Origin: Microbulbifer sp. TB1203
Lineage (GTDB): Bacteria; Pseudomonadota; Gammaproteobacteria; Pseudomonadales; Cellvibrionaceae
DNA: 64,000 bases
Assembly: GCF_030997045.1 (NCBI RefSeq)
Contig: NZ_CP116899.1
Location: 1,054,001-1,118,000, forward strand
Reading direction: 5' to 3'
The notes beneath the pieces are model-generated. The model was given only the letters and a program-made list of their open reading frames with translations, did no database searches and was not told the DNA's origin. A program made the position numbers and the translations under genes. Shown here in pieces: positions 52,856 to 60,600 of this stretch (position 1 is the first letter of the stretch; each line of letters starts with the position of its first letter).

Positions 52856-53875
52856 GTGCCCGAAACCAGCGAAAACCCAACGCTCCCGTCGCCGCTGCCC
52901 TGGCAGGCCGAGCAGTGGCAGCGCCTAGGCGCCCAGTGGCGCGCCGGGCGCTGCCCGCACGCGCTGCTGTTCAGCGGCCAGCCGGGCCTCGGCAAGCGGC
53001 GTTTCGCCGAGGCCTTTGCCGCGCTGGCGCTGTGCGAACACCCCCGTGACGGCCTGGCCTGTGGCGGCTGTCGCGGCTGCCGGCTGTGGCGCGCGGGCTC
53101 GCACCCGGATTTCCTGCGCGTGGAGCCGGAGAAGCCTGGCGGGCCGCTGAAAGTGGAGCAGATCCGCCAGCTGGGCGGTTTTGTCGCCCGCACCAGTGGC
53201 CGCGAAGGTGCACGGGTGGTGTGGCTGGCCCCGGCGGAGGCGATGAACGTCAACGCCGCCAACGCGCTGCTGAAAAACCTTGAGGAGCCCGCCGCATCGG
53301 TGATCTTCCTGTTGGTCAGCGACTCGCCCTCCGGCTTGTTACCCACCATTCGCAGTCGCTGCCAGTCAGTGGCTTTCCCCGCACCTTCGGAAGAGGCCGC
53401 GCTGCGCTGGCTGCACGAGGGTGGGCTCGACGGACAGTCTGCGCGCAGCGCACTTGTCCTCTCCGGCGGCGCGCCGTTGCTGGCACTGGAGCTGGTGGAA
53501 CCGGAAGCGCGGGAGGCCCGAGAACAGTTTCTCGCCGACCTGATCGCGCTGGCGCAATCCGCCGAGGCACCGGTGGCCGTAGCAGGGCGCTGGGAGAATC
53601 CCGGTGAGGGTATCGAGCTGAGCCAACTGCTGAAATTCTGGCAGCAGTGGCTGGCGCAGATGCTGCGCGCGCGCAGTTGTGACCTGACCGCGGACCGGCA
53701 GGTTATCGGGCTGCTGCAGCGGCTGCCCGGCAGGGGGACGGAAAGTCTGCGGCCCCTGTTCGGCTTTTCCGACCAACTGGCTGAGGCGCGTCAACTGCTC
53801 AGCGGCGGAGCCAACCCCAACAAGCGACTGCTGTTGGAGGACCTGTTGATCCGTTGGGCGAAGTTGTACGCTTAG
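52856..53875 (+). CDS. holB: DNA polymerase III delta' subunit
   Basis: A 339-residue clamp-loader subunit. The P-loop is degenerate (SGQPGLGKRRF), the zinc module is CEHPRDGLACGGCRGC, and the arginine-finger SRC motif is in TIRSRCQSV. NALLKNLEEPAASVIFLLVS is typical. The start is a GTG. The last codons fall inside a perfect palindrome that also contains the stop codon. Confidence 0.92.
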   Translation: MPETSENPTLPSPLPWQAEQWQRLGAQWRAGRCPHALLFSGQPGLGKRRFAEAFAALALCEHPRDGLACGGCRGCRLWRAGSHPDFLRVEPEKPGGPLKVEQIRQLGGFVARTSGREGARVVWLAPAEAMNVNAANALLKNLEEPAASVIFLLVSDSPSGLLPTIRSRCQSVAFPAPSEEAALRWLHEGGLDGQSARSALVLSGGAPLLALELVEPEAREAREQFLADLIALAQSAEAPVAVAGRWENPGEGIELSQLLKFWQQWLAQMLRARSCDLTADRQVIGLLQRLPGRGTESLRPLFGFSDQLAEARQLLSGGANPNKRLLLEDLLIRWAKLYA

Positions 53876-53902
53876 CGAGCACTGCTCGCTGTACAACTTC
53901 GC
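53858..53902. repeat. Palindrome covering the holB stop codon
   Basis: GCGAAGTTGTAC (53858-53869) and GTACAACTTCGC (53891-53902) are perfect 12-bp arms. An inner GCGAGCA/TGCTCGC stem surrounds the TAG stop. No T run follows; it would form a stable 3' hairpin. Confidence 0.75.
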
Positions 53903-54036
53903 GACCGGCCATGGATGGCCGGGCCGGGCGTCACTCCAGGGATGGCTGCTTGAGACGAATTCATAGCCCCAAAATTCTGGACACCAGTTGTATGCTCCGC
54001 TACCGTACCGACAACCAAAAACAATGAGGTCCGGCC

Positions 54037-54390
54037 ATGAAAGCCATGGGTGGCGGTGCCCGCAACGGCATCCTTTCGCTGAAAATCCAGGACAAGTCCG
54101 TACTCTACGCGGCCTACATGCCCTTCGTGAAAAACGGCGGCCTGTTTATCAGCACTGACAAATCCTACGACCTCGGCGATGAGGTGTTCCTGCTGCTGAA
54201 CCTGATGGACGAACCGGAAAAGGTCCCGGTGGCCGGTAAAGTGGTGTGGGTCACCCCGGCGGGTGCGCAGGGTAATCGTACCCCCGGTATTGGTGTACAG
54301 TTTTCCGACAAGGACAATGTCGCCCAGAACAAGATCGAAACCTACCTGGCCGGGTCCCTGGAATCCAGCCGACCGACCCACACCCTGTAA
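54037..54390 (+). CDS. pilZ: Type IV pilus biogenesis protein PilZ
   Basis: A 117-residue PilZ-domain protein, nearly the length of Pseudomonas PilZ (118). GARNGILSLKIQDKSVLYAAYMPFVK in part, and VAGKVVWVTPAGAQGNRTPGIGVQF, match the founding member. Like it, this protein lacks the RxxxR and DxSxxG residues that bind c-di-GMP. It acts with FimX and the PilB ATPase in pilus assembly. It overlaps tatD by one base (TAATG). Confidence 0.95.
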   Translation: MKAMGGGARNGILSLKIQDKSVLYAAYMPFVKNGGLFISTDKSYDLGDEVFLLLNLMDEPEKVPVAGKVVWVTPAGAQGNRTPGIGVQFSDKDNVAQNKIETYLAGSLESSRPTHTL

Positions 54391-55166
54391 TGCTAGTAGA
54401 TTCACACTGTCATCTCGACCGACTCAAACTGGACAAATTCGACGGCGACCTGGACGCGGTGCTCCAGCTGGCCCGCAGTCGCGGTGTCGGCAAGTTCCTG
54501 TGCGTGGGTATCAGCCTGGAGAACGTCGACCGGGTAGTGGATATCGCCGGGCGTCACGAGGATGTGGTCTGCTCCGTGGGCGTACACCCACTGGATGTGG
54601 ACTCCGGCCTCGCCGATGTGGACAAGTTGCTGGAGCTGGCGCAGAAGCCCAAGGTGGTGGCCCTCGGGGAAACCGGGCTGGACTATTACTACAGCACTGA
54701 TACCAAAGAAATACAGCAGCAGAGTTTTACCACCCACCTCCAGGCCGCCGGCCGCGCGCAACTGCCGGTGATAGTGCACACCCGCGATGCCCGCGAAGAT
54801 ACCATCGAACTGATTCGCGAACACGGCAGTCCGGAACACGCCGGCGTACTGCACTGCTTTACCGAGAGCTGGGAGATGGCAAAAGCCGCACTCGACCTGA
54901 ATTACTATATTTCCCTGTCCGGCATAGTGACTTTCAAGAACGCCGGGGAGCTGCGCGACGTAGCGCAAAAACTGCCGTTGGACCGGCTGCTGGTGGAAAC
55001 GGACTCTCCCTACCTGGCACCGATTCCCTACCGGGGCAAACCCAATATTCCGGCCTACGTGCGCGAAGTGGCGGAATTTATCGCCGAGTTGCGGGGCATT
55101 CCCTACGAACAACTGGCCGAAATTACCACAGAGAATTTTCACCGCCTGTTCAAACGGGCCGCCTGA
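54390..55166 (+). CDS. TatD family metal-dependent hydrolase (YcfH type)
   Basis: A 258-residue TIM-barrel metallohydrolase, DNase-like. Metal ligands are in DSHCHLDRL, the glutamate in ALGETGLDYYY, VIVHTRDA, VLHCFTESWE and ETDSPYLAP. It is the tatD/ycfH gene that follows holB and pilZ in Pseudomonas. The in vivo substrate is uncertain; family members are 3'-5' exonucleases or D-aminoacyl-tRNA hydrolases. Confidence 0.92.
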   Translation: MLVDSHCHLDRLKLDKFDGDLDAVLQLARSRGVGKFLCVGISLENVDRVVDIAGRHEDVVCSVGVHPLDVDSGLADVDKLLELAQKPKVVALGETGLDYYYSTDTKEIQQQSFTTHLQAAGRAQLPVIVHTRDAREDTIELIREHGSPEHAGVLHCFTESWEMAKAALDLNYYISLSGIVTFKNAGELRDVAQKLPLDRLLVETDSPYLAPIPYRGKPNIPAYVREVAEFIAELRGIPYEQLAEITTENFHRLFKRAA

Positions 55167-55179
55167 GGAAATCCATTCC

Positions 55180-55806
55180 ATGATGCGACAACAGTTGCAG
55201 GCCATGCTGGCTCTGCAAGATGAGATCAATACACTGGTCAGCGATAACTGGCGCGAACAGAACCACGCCTGGTACCGGGCCATCTGGGTCGAGAGTGCGG
55301 AGCTGCTCGACCACTACGGCTGGAAGTGGTGGAAAAAACAGCAGCCGGACCTGGATCAGGTGAAACTGGAACTGGTGGATATCTGGCACTTTGGCCTCAG
55401 CCTGGAGCTGCAGCAGGGCAGTCCCGAGCAGGTGGCCGGGCGTATGCAGGCGGAATTCGAAGGTGGGCAGAGAGAGCCCGGCGATTTCCGCGAAAACCTG
55501 GAAGCCTTTACCCTGGAAACCCTGGCCAGTCGCCAGTTCGACCTGGTGGGCTTCACCCAATTGATGGCCGACGTGGAGCTGTCGTTCGAAGAACTCTACC
55601 GCCGCTATGTAGGCAAGAATATTCTCAACCGCTTCCGCCAGGATCACGGCTACAAGGACGGGAGCTACGTGAAGAACTGGGCCGGTCGCGAAGACAACGA
55701 GCACCTGGCAGAGCTGGCCGGACAGTTGGACACGGGCGCGCCGGATTACAGCCGTCAGCTCTACACCGCACTGCAGAGCCGCTACCGCGAGCTGGCTGTC
55801 GCGTAG
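55180..55806 (+). CDS. Dimeric dUTP diphosphatase (all-alpha NTP-PPase)
   Basis: A 208-residue protein of the dimeric dUTPase family, unrelated to trimeric Dut. Metal-binding helices are WRAIWVESAELLDHYGWKWW-like (RAIWVESAELLDHYGW) and KLELVDIWHFGLS, with KDGSYVKNWAGREDNEHL near the end. It hydrolyses dUTP to dUMP, keeping uracil out of DNA and feeding dTMP synthesis. That fits its place downstream of tmk and tatD. It starts 14 bases after the tatD stop codon. Confidence 0.88.
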   Translation: MMRQQLQAMLALQDEINTLVSDNWREQNHAWYRAIWVESAELLDHYGWKWWKKQQPDLDQVKLELVDIWHFGLSLELQQGSPEQVAGRMQAEFEGGQREPGDFRENLEAFTLETLASRQFDLVGFTQLMADVELSFEELYRRYVGKNILNRFRQDHGYKDGSYVKNWAGREDNEHLAELAGQLDTGAPDYSRQLYTALQSRYRELAVA

Positions 55807-55914
55807 GGTGCGTGCCCGGGTACACCATCCCCGGTATTTGTGTCATTCCTTACGCTCTTCCACCCGCGGCTTGCGGGTCTCCGGCCCGCCAACAGGGCTG
55901 GAATTCCGCCCCAG

Positions 55915-55942
55915 GTGCAATTTACCCCCAAAGCCCTATAAT
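55915..55942 (+). promoter_or_regulatory. Probable mdh promoter
   Basis: TATAAT at 55937-55942 is perfect. GTGCAA at 55915-55920 serves as a weak -35 with a 16-base spacer. This gives a leader of about 25 bases carrying GGAG before the GTG start. Confidence 0.6.
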
Positions 55943-55972
55943 GCGGGCGCCTGAAAACTACGGAGACTTATC

Positions 55973-56953
55973 GTGAAAGCACCTGTTCGTGTTGCTGTGA
56001 CCGGCGCTGCCGGCCAGATCAGCTATTCGCTGCTGTTCCGCATCGCATCTGGCGAAATGTTGGGCAAAGATCAACCGGTTATCCTGCAGCTGCTGGAAAT
56101 CACCCCGGCGCTGGAAGCCCTCAAGGGTGTGGCCATGGAACTGGAAGACTGCGCCTTTCCGCTGCTGGCGGGCATTGTGCAATCCGATGATGCCACCGTG
56201 GCCTTCAAGGATGCCGATTACGCGCTGCTGGTCGGTGCGCGCCCCCGCGGCCCGGGTATGGAACGCAAGGACCTGCTGGAAGCCAACGCGGCGATCTTCT
56301 CTGCCCAGGGTAAAGCCCTGAACGACGTGGCTTCGCGCAACGTGAAAGTGCTGGTGGTGGGCAACCCCGCCAACACCAATGCACTGATCGCCCAGCGCAA
56401 CGCCCCGGACCTGGACCCGCGCAACTTCACCGCCATGACCCGCCTGGACCACAACCGCGCGCTGTCGCAGCTGGCCAATAAAACCGATTCCACGGTCAAT
56501 GACGTCACCCATATGACCATCTGGGGTAACCACTCCTCCACCCAATACCCGGATCTGTATCAAGCCAAAGTATCCGGCGCAGCGGCCATGGAGAAGGTGG
56601 AGCAGGACTGGTACGAAAACGACTTTATCCCCACCGTACAACAGCGTGGCGCGGCCATTATCAAGGCCCGCGGAGCCTCCTCCGCCGCCTCCGCCGCCAA
56701 CGCCGCTATCGACCACATGCGCGACTGGGCTCTGGGTACCGCCGAGGGCGACTGGGTGAGCATGGCGATCTACAGCGACGGCTCCTACGGCATCCAGGAA
56801 GGACTGATCTACTCCTACCCCTGCACCTGCAAGAACGGCGACTGGGAAATCGTTCAGGGCCTGGAGATCAACGATTTCTCCCGCGGGAAAATGAGTGCTA
56901 CCGAACAGGAGCTGGCGGAAGAGCGCGACGCGGTTGCCCACCTGCTGCCGTAA
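55973..56953 (+). CDS. mdh: Malate dehydrogenase
   Basis: A 326-residue NAD-dependent malate dehydrogenase of the cytosolic-like group. NAD loop VTGAAGQISYSLLF, substrate loop ARPRGPGMERKDLL, TRLDHNRALSQLA, and the catalytic histidine in IWGNHSSTQYPD. It works in the TCA cycle. The start is a GTG with GGAG nine bases upstream. Confidence 0.96.
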   Translation: MKAPVRVAVTGAAGQISYSLLFRIASGEMLGKDQPVILQLLEITPALEALKGVAMELEDCAFPLLAGIVQSDDATVAFKDADYALLVGARPRGPGMERKDLLEANAAIFSAQGKALNDVASRNVKVLVVGNPANTNALIAQRNAPDLDPRNFTAMTRLDHNRALSQLANKTDSTVNDVTHMTIWGNHSSTQYPDLYQAKVSGAAAMEKVEQDWYENDFIPTVQQRGAAIIKARGASSAASAANAAIDHMRDWALGTAEGDWVSMAIYSDGSYGIQEGLIYSYPCTCKNGDWEIVQGLEINDFSRGKMSATEQELAEERDAVAHLLP

Positions 56954-56986
56954 CTGCAGATCGCCGGGAACGGCACTCAGTAACTG

Positions 56987-57014
56987 AAAAGCCCGCACCT
57001 TGCGGGCTTTTTTG
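56987..57014 (+). terminator. Terminator of mdh
   Basis: AAAAGCCCGCA-CCT-TGCGGGCTTTT, an 11-bp stem followed by a T run, 34 bases after the mdh stop codon. Confidence 0.9.
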
Positions 57015-57028
57015 TGATCTGTATCACA
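57013..57028 (+). promoter_or_regulatory. Predicted CRP/Vfr site upstream of tpsB
   Basis: TGTGATCTGTATCACA is a perfect TGTGA-N6-TCACA palindrome, the consensus of CRP-type regulators. It lies about 110 bases before the tpsB start and directly after the mdh terminator, so it most likely controls the secretion locus. I cannot place a confident -35/-10 pair; TAGAAT near 57070 is a candidate -10. Confidence 0.65.
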
Positions 57029-57139
57029 TTAAATTGTTGATCTGTGTGGATTATTTGCCTTGGTCAGTTAGAATTCGCGACCGCTGAATCAACCTCGGTC
57101 GAATTGCGCCGTGCACTGGTAACAGCTGAATAACAAGGA

Positions 57140-58867
57140 ATGAACAATTTGTCTGCTTGTCGAGGGGGAAGGCAGTTACTGCCCGCCATTCTGTTTGCGC
57201 TTCTATTGTCTTCAGCCACGTATCCCACAGCCGCCCAAACACCGCCGGATGCCGAGCGCCAGCTTCGCTTGCAGGAAGAGCGCCTGGAACAGTTCCGCCG
57301 CGAGCAGCGGGAGAAGGAGCGCCAGAGGATTGAAGAGGACCGGCTGAGCCTGCCGCGGGAAGAGCGCTATCGCTCCGATGGAGTACAGAAGTACTGTTTC
57401 CCCCTCTCTGAACTGGATCTGCGCGGCGACGGTGGCCTGCTGCCGAAACAAAAGCTGGATGAGCTGAGCCGGGGTTTTTTCGGCTACTGCGTGGGCGTAG
57501 GGCAGATCAACGTATTGGTCGAGCGGCTGACCCGTTACTACTTCGACCTCGGCTACGTCACCACCCGGGTTTATCTTCCACAACAGGATCTGAGTAGTGG
57601 CACCCTGCGCCTGGAAGTATTGCCGGGTACTGTGGAAGCCCTGGCCTTTTCCGCGCCGGAAGCAAACCTCCACCTTTCCCTGACCTCCGCGGTACCTCTG
57701 GAAGAAGGCGACCTGTTCAATCTGCGCGCCCTGGAACAGGGGCTGGACCAGCTCAACCGCCTTTCCTCCAACAATGCGACGGTCGAACTGGCGCCCGGAG
57801 AAAAGCCCGGCAGCAGCCGCGTGCTTATCGATAACCGGCCTTCCCGTCGCTACCGCGCCACCTTCGGCTACGACAACAGCGGGGACGAATCCACCGGCGA
57901 AACACAGCGCAATCTACTGTTGGAGTGGGACAGTCCTCTCACCCTGAATGACTACCTCTACCTGTACTACCAGGGCGACGTGAAAGATACCGCAGACGGT
58001 CTCGGCAGCGAGAGTGCCAGCCTGCACTACAGCATTCCATACCACTACTGGACCTGGTCGCTGGATATCAACCGTTTCGAATACCTCTCCACGGTGGAGG
58101 GCTTCCTCACAAATTTCGAGTCCGCGGGAATTTCCGAATCAGTGCGCGCATCCGCCAACCGATTGGTCTACCGGGACCAGCAGAACAAATTCAATTTGAT
58201 CTTCGGGCTCGCGCGGAAGAAAAGCCGCAACTTTATCGAGGATGTACTGCTGGAAACGGCCAGCCGCACCCTGTCCACCGGTTCCCTGGGCGCCTCCTGG
58301 CAGTGGTACGGCGAGGGCGGTGGTTCGCTTTTTACAGAGCTCACCTACCATCACGGCATGAAGCAGTTCGGAGCACTGGAAGATTCGGATCTGAACGGCG
58401 GGCCCGAGGCGCAGTTTGAAAAATACACTTTGAATTTGAATTATCGCACCGCCTTCGCCGCACTGGGGCGGAACTGGTACTGGCGCAGCGGCCTGCGCGG
58501 CCAGTACAGCGACGACCGGCTATACGGCAGCGAACAGTTCACCATCGGTACCGGTGGCAGTGTGCGCGGTTATAAAAGCCTGGGGTTGAGTGGCGCCAGT
58601 GGCGCCGTAACCACACAGGAAATCAGTGGTTACTTCCCACTGTCCGGCTGGCTGGAGGAAACCGGAGTGCAGCTGGCACTGGGCCTGGAAGCGGGCGACG
58701 TCAGCCTGGCGGGGCACAAGCAGTCGCTGAAGAGCTGGTACAGCACTGTCAACTGGAGCGGCCTCGGCCTGCGTCTGAGTCTCACCTACGCAGAACCCAT
58801 AGCGGCGCCGCGGGAGTACGAAGTGCCGGGGCAGGCAGTTTACGGCTCTTTCAACTGGGAATTTTGA
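57140..58867 (+). CDS. Two-partner secretion transporter (ShlB/FhaC family, TpsB)
   Basis: A 575-residue outer-membrane protein. The signal peptide ends near YPTAAQ (about residue 33). A charged coil (LRLQEERLEQFRREQREKE in part) is followed by two POTRA domains with the CFPLSELDLRGD and FGYCVGVG landmarks. A 16-strand barrel is next, with the lid-loop motif VRGYKSLGLSGASG, and the chain ends in phenylalanine (SFNWEF). It would export the giant TpsA protein encoded 1.7 kb downstream. Its transcript is likely under CRP control. An insertion sequence begins 12 bases after its stop codon. Confidence 0.93.
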   Translation: MNNLSACRGGRQLLPAILFALLLSSATYPTAAQTPPDAERQLRLQEERLEQFRREQREKERQRIEEDRLSLPREERYRSDGVQKYCFPLSELDLRGDGGLLPKQKLDELSRGFFGYCVGVGQINVLVERLTRYYFDLGYVTTRVYLPQQDLSSGTLRLEVLPGTVEALAFSAPEANLHLSLTSAVPLEEGDLFNLRALEQGLDQLNRLSSNNATVELAPGEKPGSSRVLIDNRPSRRYRATFGYDNSGDESTGETQRNLLLEWDSPLTLNDYLYLYYQGDVKDTADGLGSESASLHYSIPYHYWTWSLDINRFEYLSTVEGFLTNFESAGISESVRASANRLVYRDQQNKFNLIFGLARKKSRNFIEDVLLETASRTLSTGSLGASWQWYGEGGGSLFTELTYHHGMKQFGALEDSDLNGGPEAQFEKYTLNLNYRTAFAALGRNWYWRSGLRGQYSDDRLYGSEQFTIGTGGSVRGYKSLGLSGASGAVTTQEISGYFPLSGWLEETGVQLALGLEAGDVSLAGHKQSLKSWYSTVNWSGLGLRLSLTYAEPIAAPREYEVPGQAVYGSFNWEF

Positions 58868-58974
58868 TCGAGCTTGTAGACATCATGGATTGACCTGCCC
58901 AGCCTCGACATCGTGGGTTATGTTTGGAGGCTGGAAAGAACCCTAAACACAGAGCCACATCGAGGGGGCAGGTC

Positions 58975-60105
58975 ATGCAAGAGTTTAACAATATCTACGT
59001 CGGTTTGGATGTTCACAAGAACAGTATTGCGGTTGCGGTGGCCCGGGAAGGGCGGGACAACCCGGAGTACTTGGGAGAAATTGCGCACGACAGCACCTCT
59101 ATCCGCAAGCTGCTCAAGCGCTTGAGCCCCAATGGTGAGGTACTGAACGTCTGTTATGAAGCGGGCCCCACCGGCTACGGGCTGTATCGCGAGCTGACCA
59201 ACCGGGGCCATGAGTGCGACGTGGTAGCGCCATCGCTGATCCCCCGCAAGCCGGGGGAGCGGCTAAAGACGGATCGCCGGGATGCCCAGATGCTGGCGCG
59301 CCTGCACAGAGCTGGAGAGCTGACCCCGGTGTGGGTACCGGACCAGGAACAGGAAGCCATACGCGATCTGACCCGTGCGCGGGAGGACATGAAGGCGATA
59401 GAGCTGAAATCCCGCCAGCGACTGGGCGCCTTCCTGCTCCGGCACGGTAAGGTTTACCAGGGGAAGAGCCGCTGGACCCAGGCCCATTGGCGCTGGCTGG
59501 AGGAAGTGAAGTTTGACAGTCCCGTCCAGCAGATCGTCTTGCAGGAGTACGTCGATGCGGTCAGTGCGGCTCAGCAGCGGGTAGAAGACCTGGAGAAGGT
59601 CATGCGCGAGGCGCTGCAAGGTTGGACATTGCAGCCGGTGGCGGAAGGCCTGATGGCCCTGCGTGGTGTCGACGTGGTTACCGCGATGACGATCCTGGCG
59701 GAGCTGGGAGACATCACCCGCTTCGACTCCCCACGGGAACTGATGGCCTATCTTGGCGTGGTACCCAGCGAACACTCCAGCGGGGAGAGTCGTCGCCAGG
59801 GCGGCATCACCCGCACGGGCAACGGCCACGTGCGGCGGGTACTGGTGGAATCAGCGCACAGCTACCGCTACCCGGCGCGCAAGACACGCTGTATCCAGCG
59901 GCGGGCCGAGAAGACCTCAGACCGGGTGCAAGCCATAGCTTGGGAGAGCCAGAAGCGCTTGTGTGGGCGTTACCAGAAGCTGCTGCAGGCCGGCAAATTG
60001 AAGAACGTGGTCGTCACAGCGATAGCCCGCGAGCTGGCGGGTTTTATCTGGGCGATCGCCTGTGAAGTAGCCGGCAAGCCGCACGGCAGCAAGGTTGTGG
60101 CATGA
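58975..60105 (+). CDS. IS110 family transposase (DEDD recombinase)
   Basis: A 376-residue recombinase. The N-terminal RuvC-like DEDD domain has NIYVGLDVHKNSIAVAV, CYEAGPTGYGLYREL and KTDRRDAQMLARL. After a coiled coil, the C-terminal transposase_20 domain has LRGVDVVTAMTILAELGD, YLGVVPSEHSSGESRRQGGI (in part) with the candidate catalytic serines, and GNGHVRRVLVESAHSYR. The start MQEFNNIYVG has GAGGGGGC upstream. It is complete, with no frameshift. Confidence 0.95.
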   Translation: MQEFNNIYVGLDVHKNSIAVAVAREGRDNPEYLGEIAHDSTSIRKLLKRLSPNGEVLNVCYEAGPTGYGLYRELTNRGHECDVVAPSLIPRKPGERLKTDRRDAQMLARLHRAGELTPVWVPDQEQEAIRDLTRAREDMKAIELKSRQRLGAFLLRHGKVYQGKSRWTQAHWRWLEEVKFDSPVQQIVLQEYVDAVSAAQQRVEDLEKVMREALQGWTLQPVAEGLMALRGVDVVTAMTILAELGDITRFDSPRELMAYLGVVPSEHSSGESRRQGGITRTGNGHVRRVLVESAHSYRYPARKTRCIQRRAEKTSDRVQAIAWESQKRLCGRYQKLLQAGKLKNVVVTAIARELAGFIWAIACEVAGKPHGSKVVA

Positions 60106-60111
60106 ACTGTT

Positions 60112-60320
60112 GTCAGTGGCTTCGGGTCAGGGCATGGGAGGCCGGTGAGGAGAACCCTAGAGGCTCCTATGTGGCGCCCTTCGAGCCCGGAGGGTGACCC
60201 ACGACAGTAGAGAAAGGCAGCTCCGCGACGAAGTGAAGTCAGGTCGGTAACCAACCCACGCATATCAGAATGATCCACCGTCGCAAACAGCCTTTCATGT
60301 CCTGACCCGAAGCCACTGAC
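60112..60320 (+). ncRNA. Candidate bridge RNA (seekRNA) of the IS1111-type element
   Basis: The region downstream of the transposase is closed by a 25-bp inverted repeat, GTCAGTGGCTTCGGGTCAGG-type, at 60112-60136 and 60296-60320 (24 of 25 pair). Inside, AGGCTCCTA (60161-60169) is the exact reverse complement of the target TAGGAGCCT across the AG core. CATATCAGA (60261-60269) equals the right end, AG core and first left-end base of the circular junction. IS1111 members are known to encode their guide RNA downstream of the transposase. The RNA ends are inferred; the promoter was not located. Confidence 0.65.
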
Positions 60321-60373
60321 AGAGAGGAACAACGGAAAATGCAGTGCCAATAGTTGACAGGTCAATCCATATC

Positions 60374-60450
60374 AGGAGCCTGCTTGCAGGCGAAAAGGGG
60401 GCCTGGCGCAGGGCTGGATAGCCTTCGCCTGCAAGCAGGCTCCTACAAAG
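60374..60450. repeat. GTAGGAGCC palindrome split by the insertion sequence
   Basis: The left arm AGGAGCCTGCTTGCAGGCGAA (60374-60394) pairs with TTCGCCTGCAAGCAGGCTCCT (60424-60444). The right arm continues ACAAAG. The matching outer bases of the left arm, TTGT, are found at 58874-58877 on the other side of the element. Removing the element restores TTGTAGGAGCCTGC. Confidence 0.88.
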
Positions 60451-60457
60451 GAATACC

Positions 60458-60558
60458 GTAGGATGGGCACAAATCGGCAGGACCGCCGATTTGGACGCCG
60501 CAGGCGCCCGAAGGGCGAGCGCCATGGATGGCGTGAGTCAAAGCGCAGCGTGCCCATC
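60458..60558. repeat. GTAGGATGGGC repeat interrupted by an ACAAATCGGCAGG repeat
   Basis: GTAGGATGGGC (60458-60468) and AAAGCGCAGCGTGCCCATC (60540-60558) are the two pieces of one half of the family seen at 5951, 14436 and 25970. Between them 60469-60539 (71 bases, ACAAATCGGCAGGACCGCCG to GGATGGCGTGAGTC) is close to the reverse complement of 37943-38013. The right half of the outer palindrome (CTTTGCCCATCCTAC) is missing before tpsA. Confidence 0.75.
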
Positions 60559-60600
60559 AAAAATTTGGAAAAAACTGAAACACATAGCAAGAGCCTGGAA

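Larger units (their letters stand above)
58880..60373 (+). mobile_element. IS110 family insertion sequence, IS1111 group
   Basis: About 1494 bp between two AG dinucleotides (58878-58879 and 60374-60375). Subterminal 13-bp perfect inverted repeats, ATGGATTGACCTG (58885-58897) and CAGGTCAATCCAT (60358-60370), lie 7 bases from the left edge counting the core and 3 from the right. That spacing is the hallmark of the IS1111 group. It has a DEDD transposase gene and a 3' non-coding region with guide-like matches. There is no target duplication beyond the core, as expected. The flanks rejoin to a complete GTAGGAG palindrome, so the insertion site is certain to within one or two bases. It looks intact. 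Confidence 0.9.
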
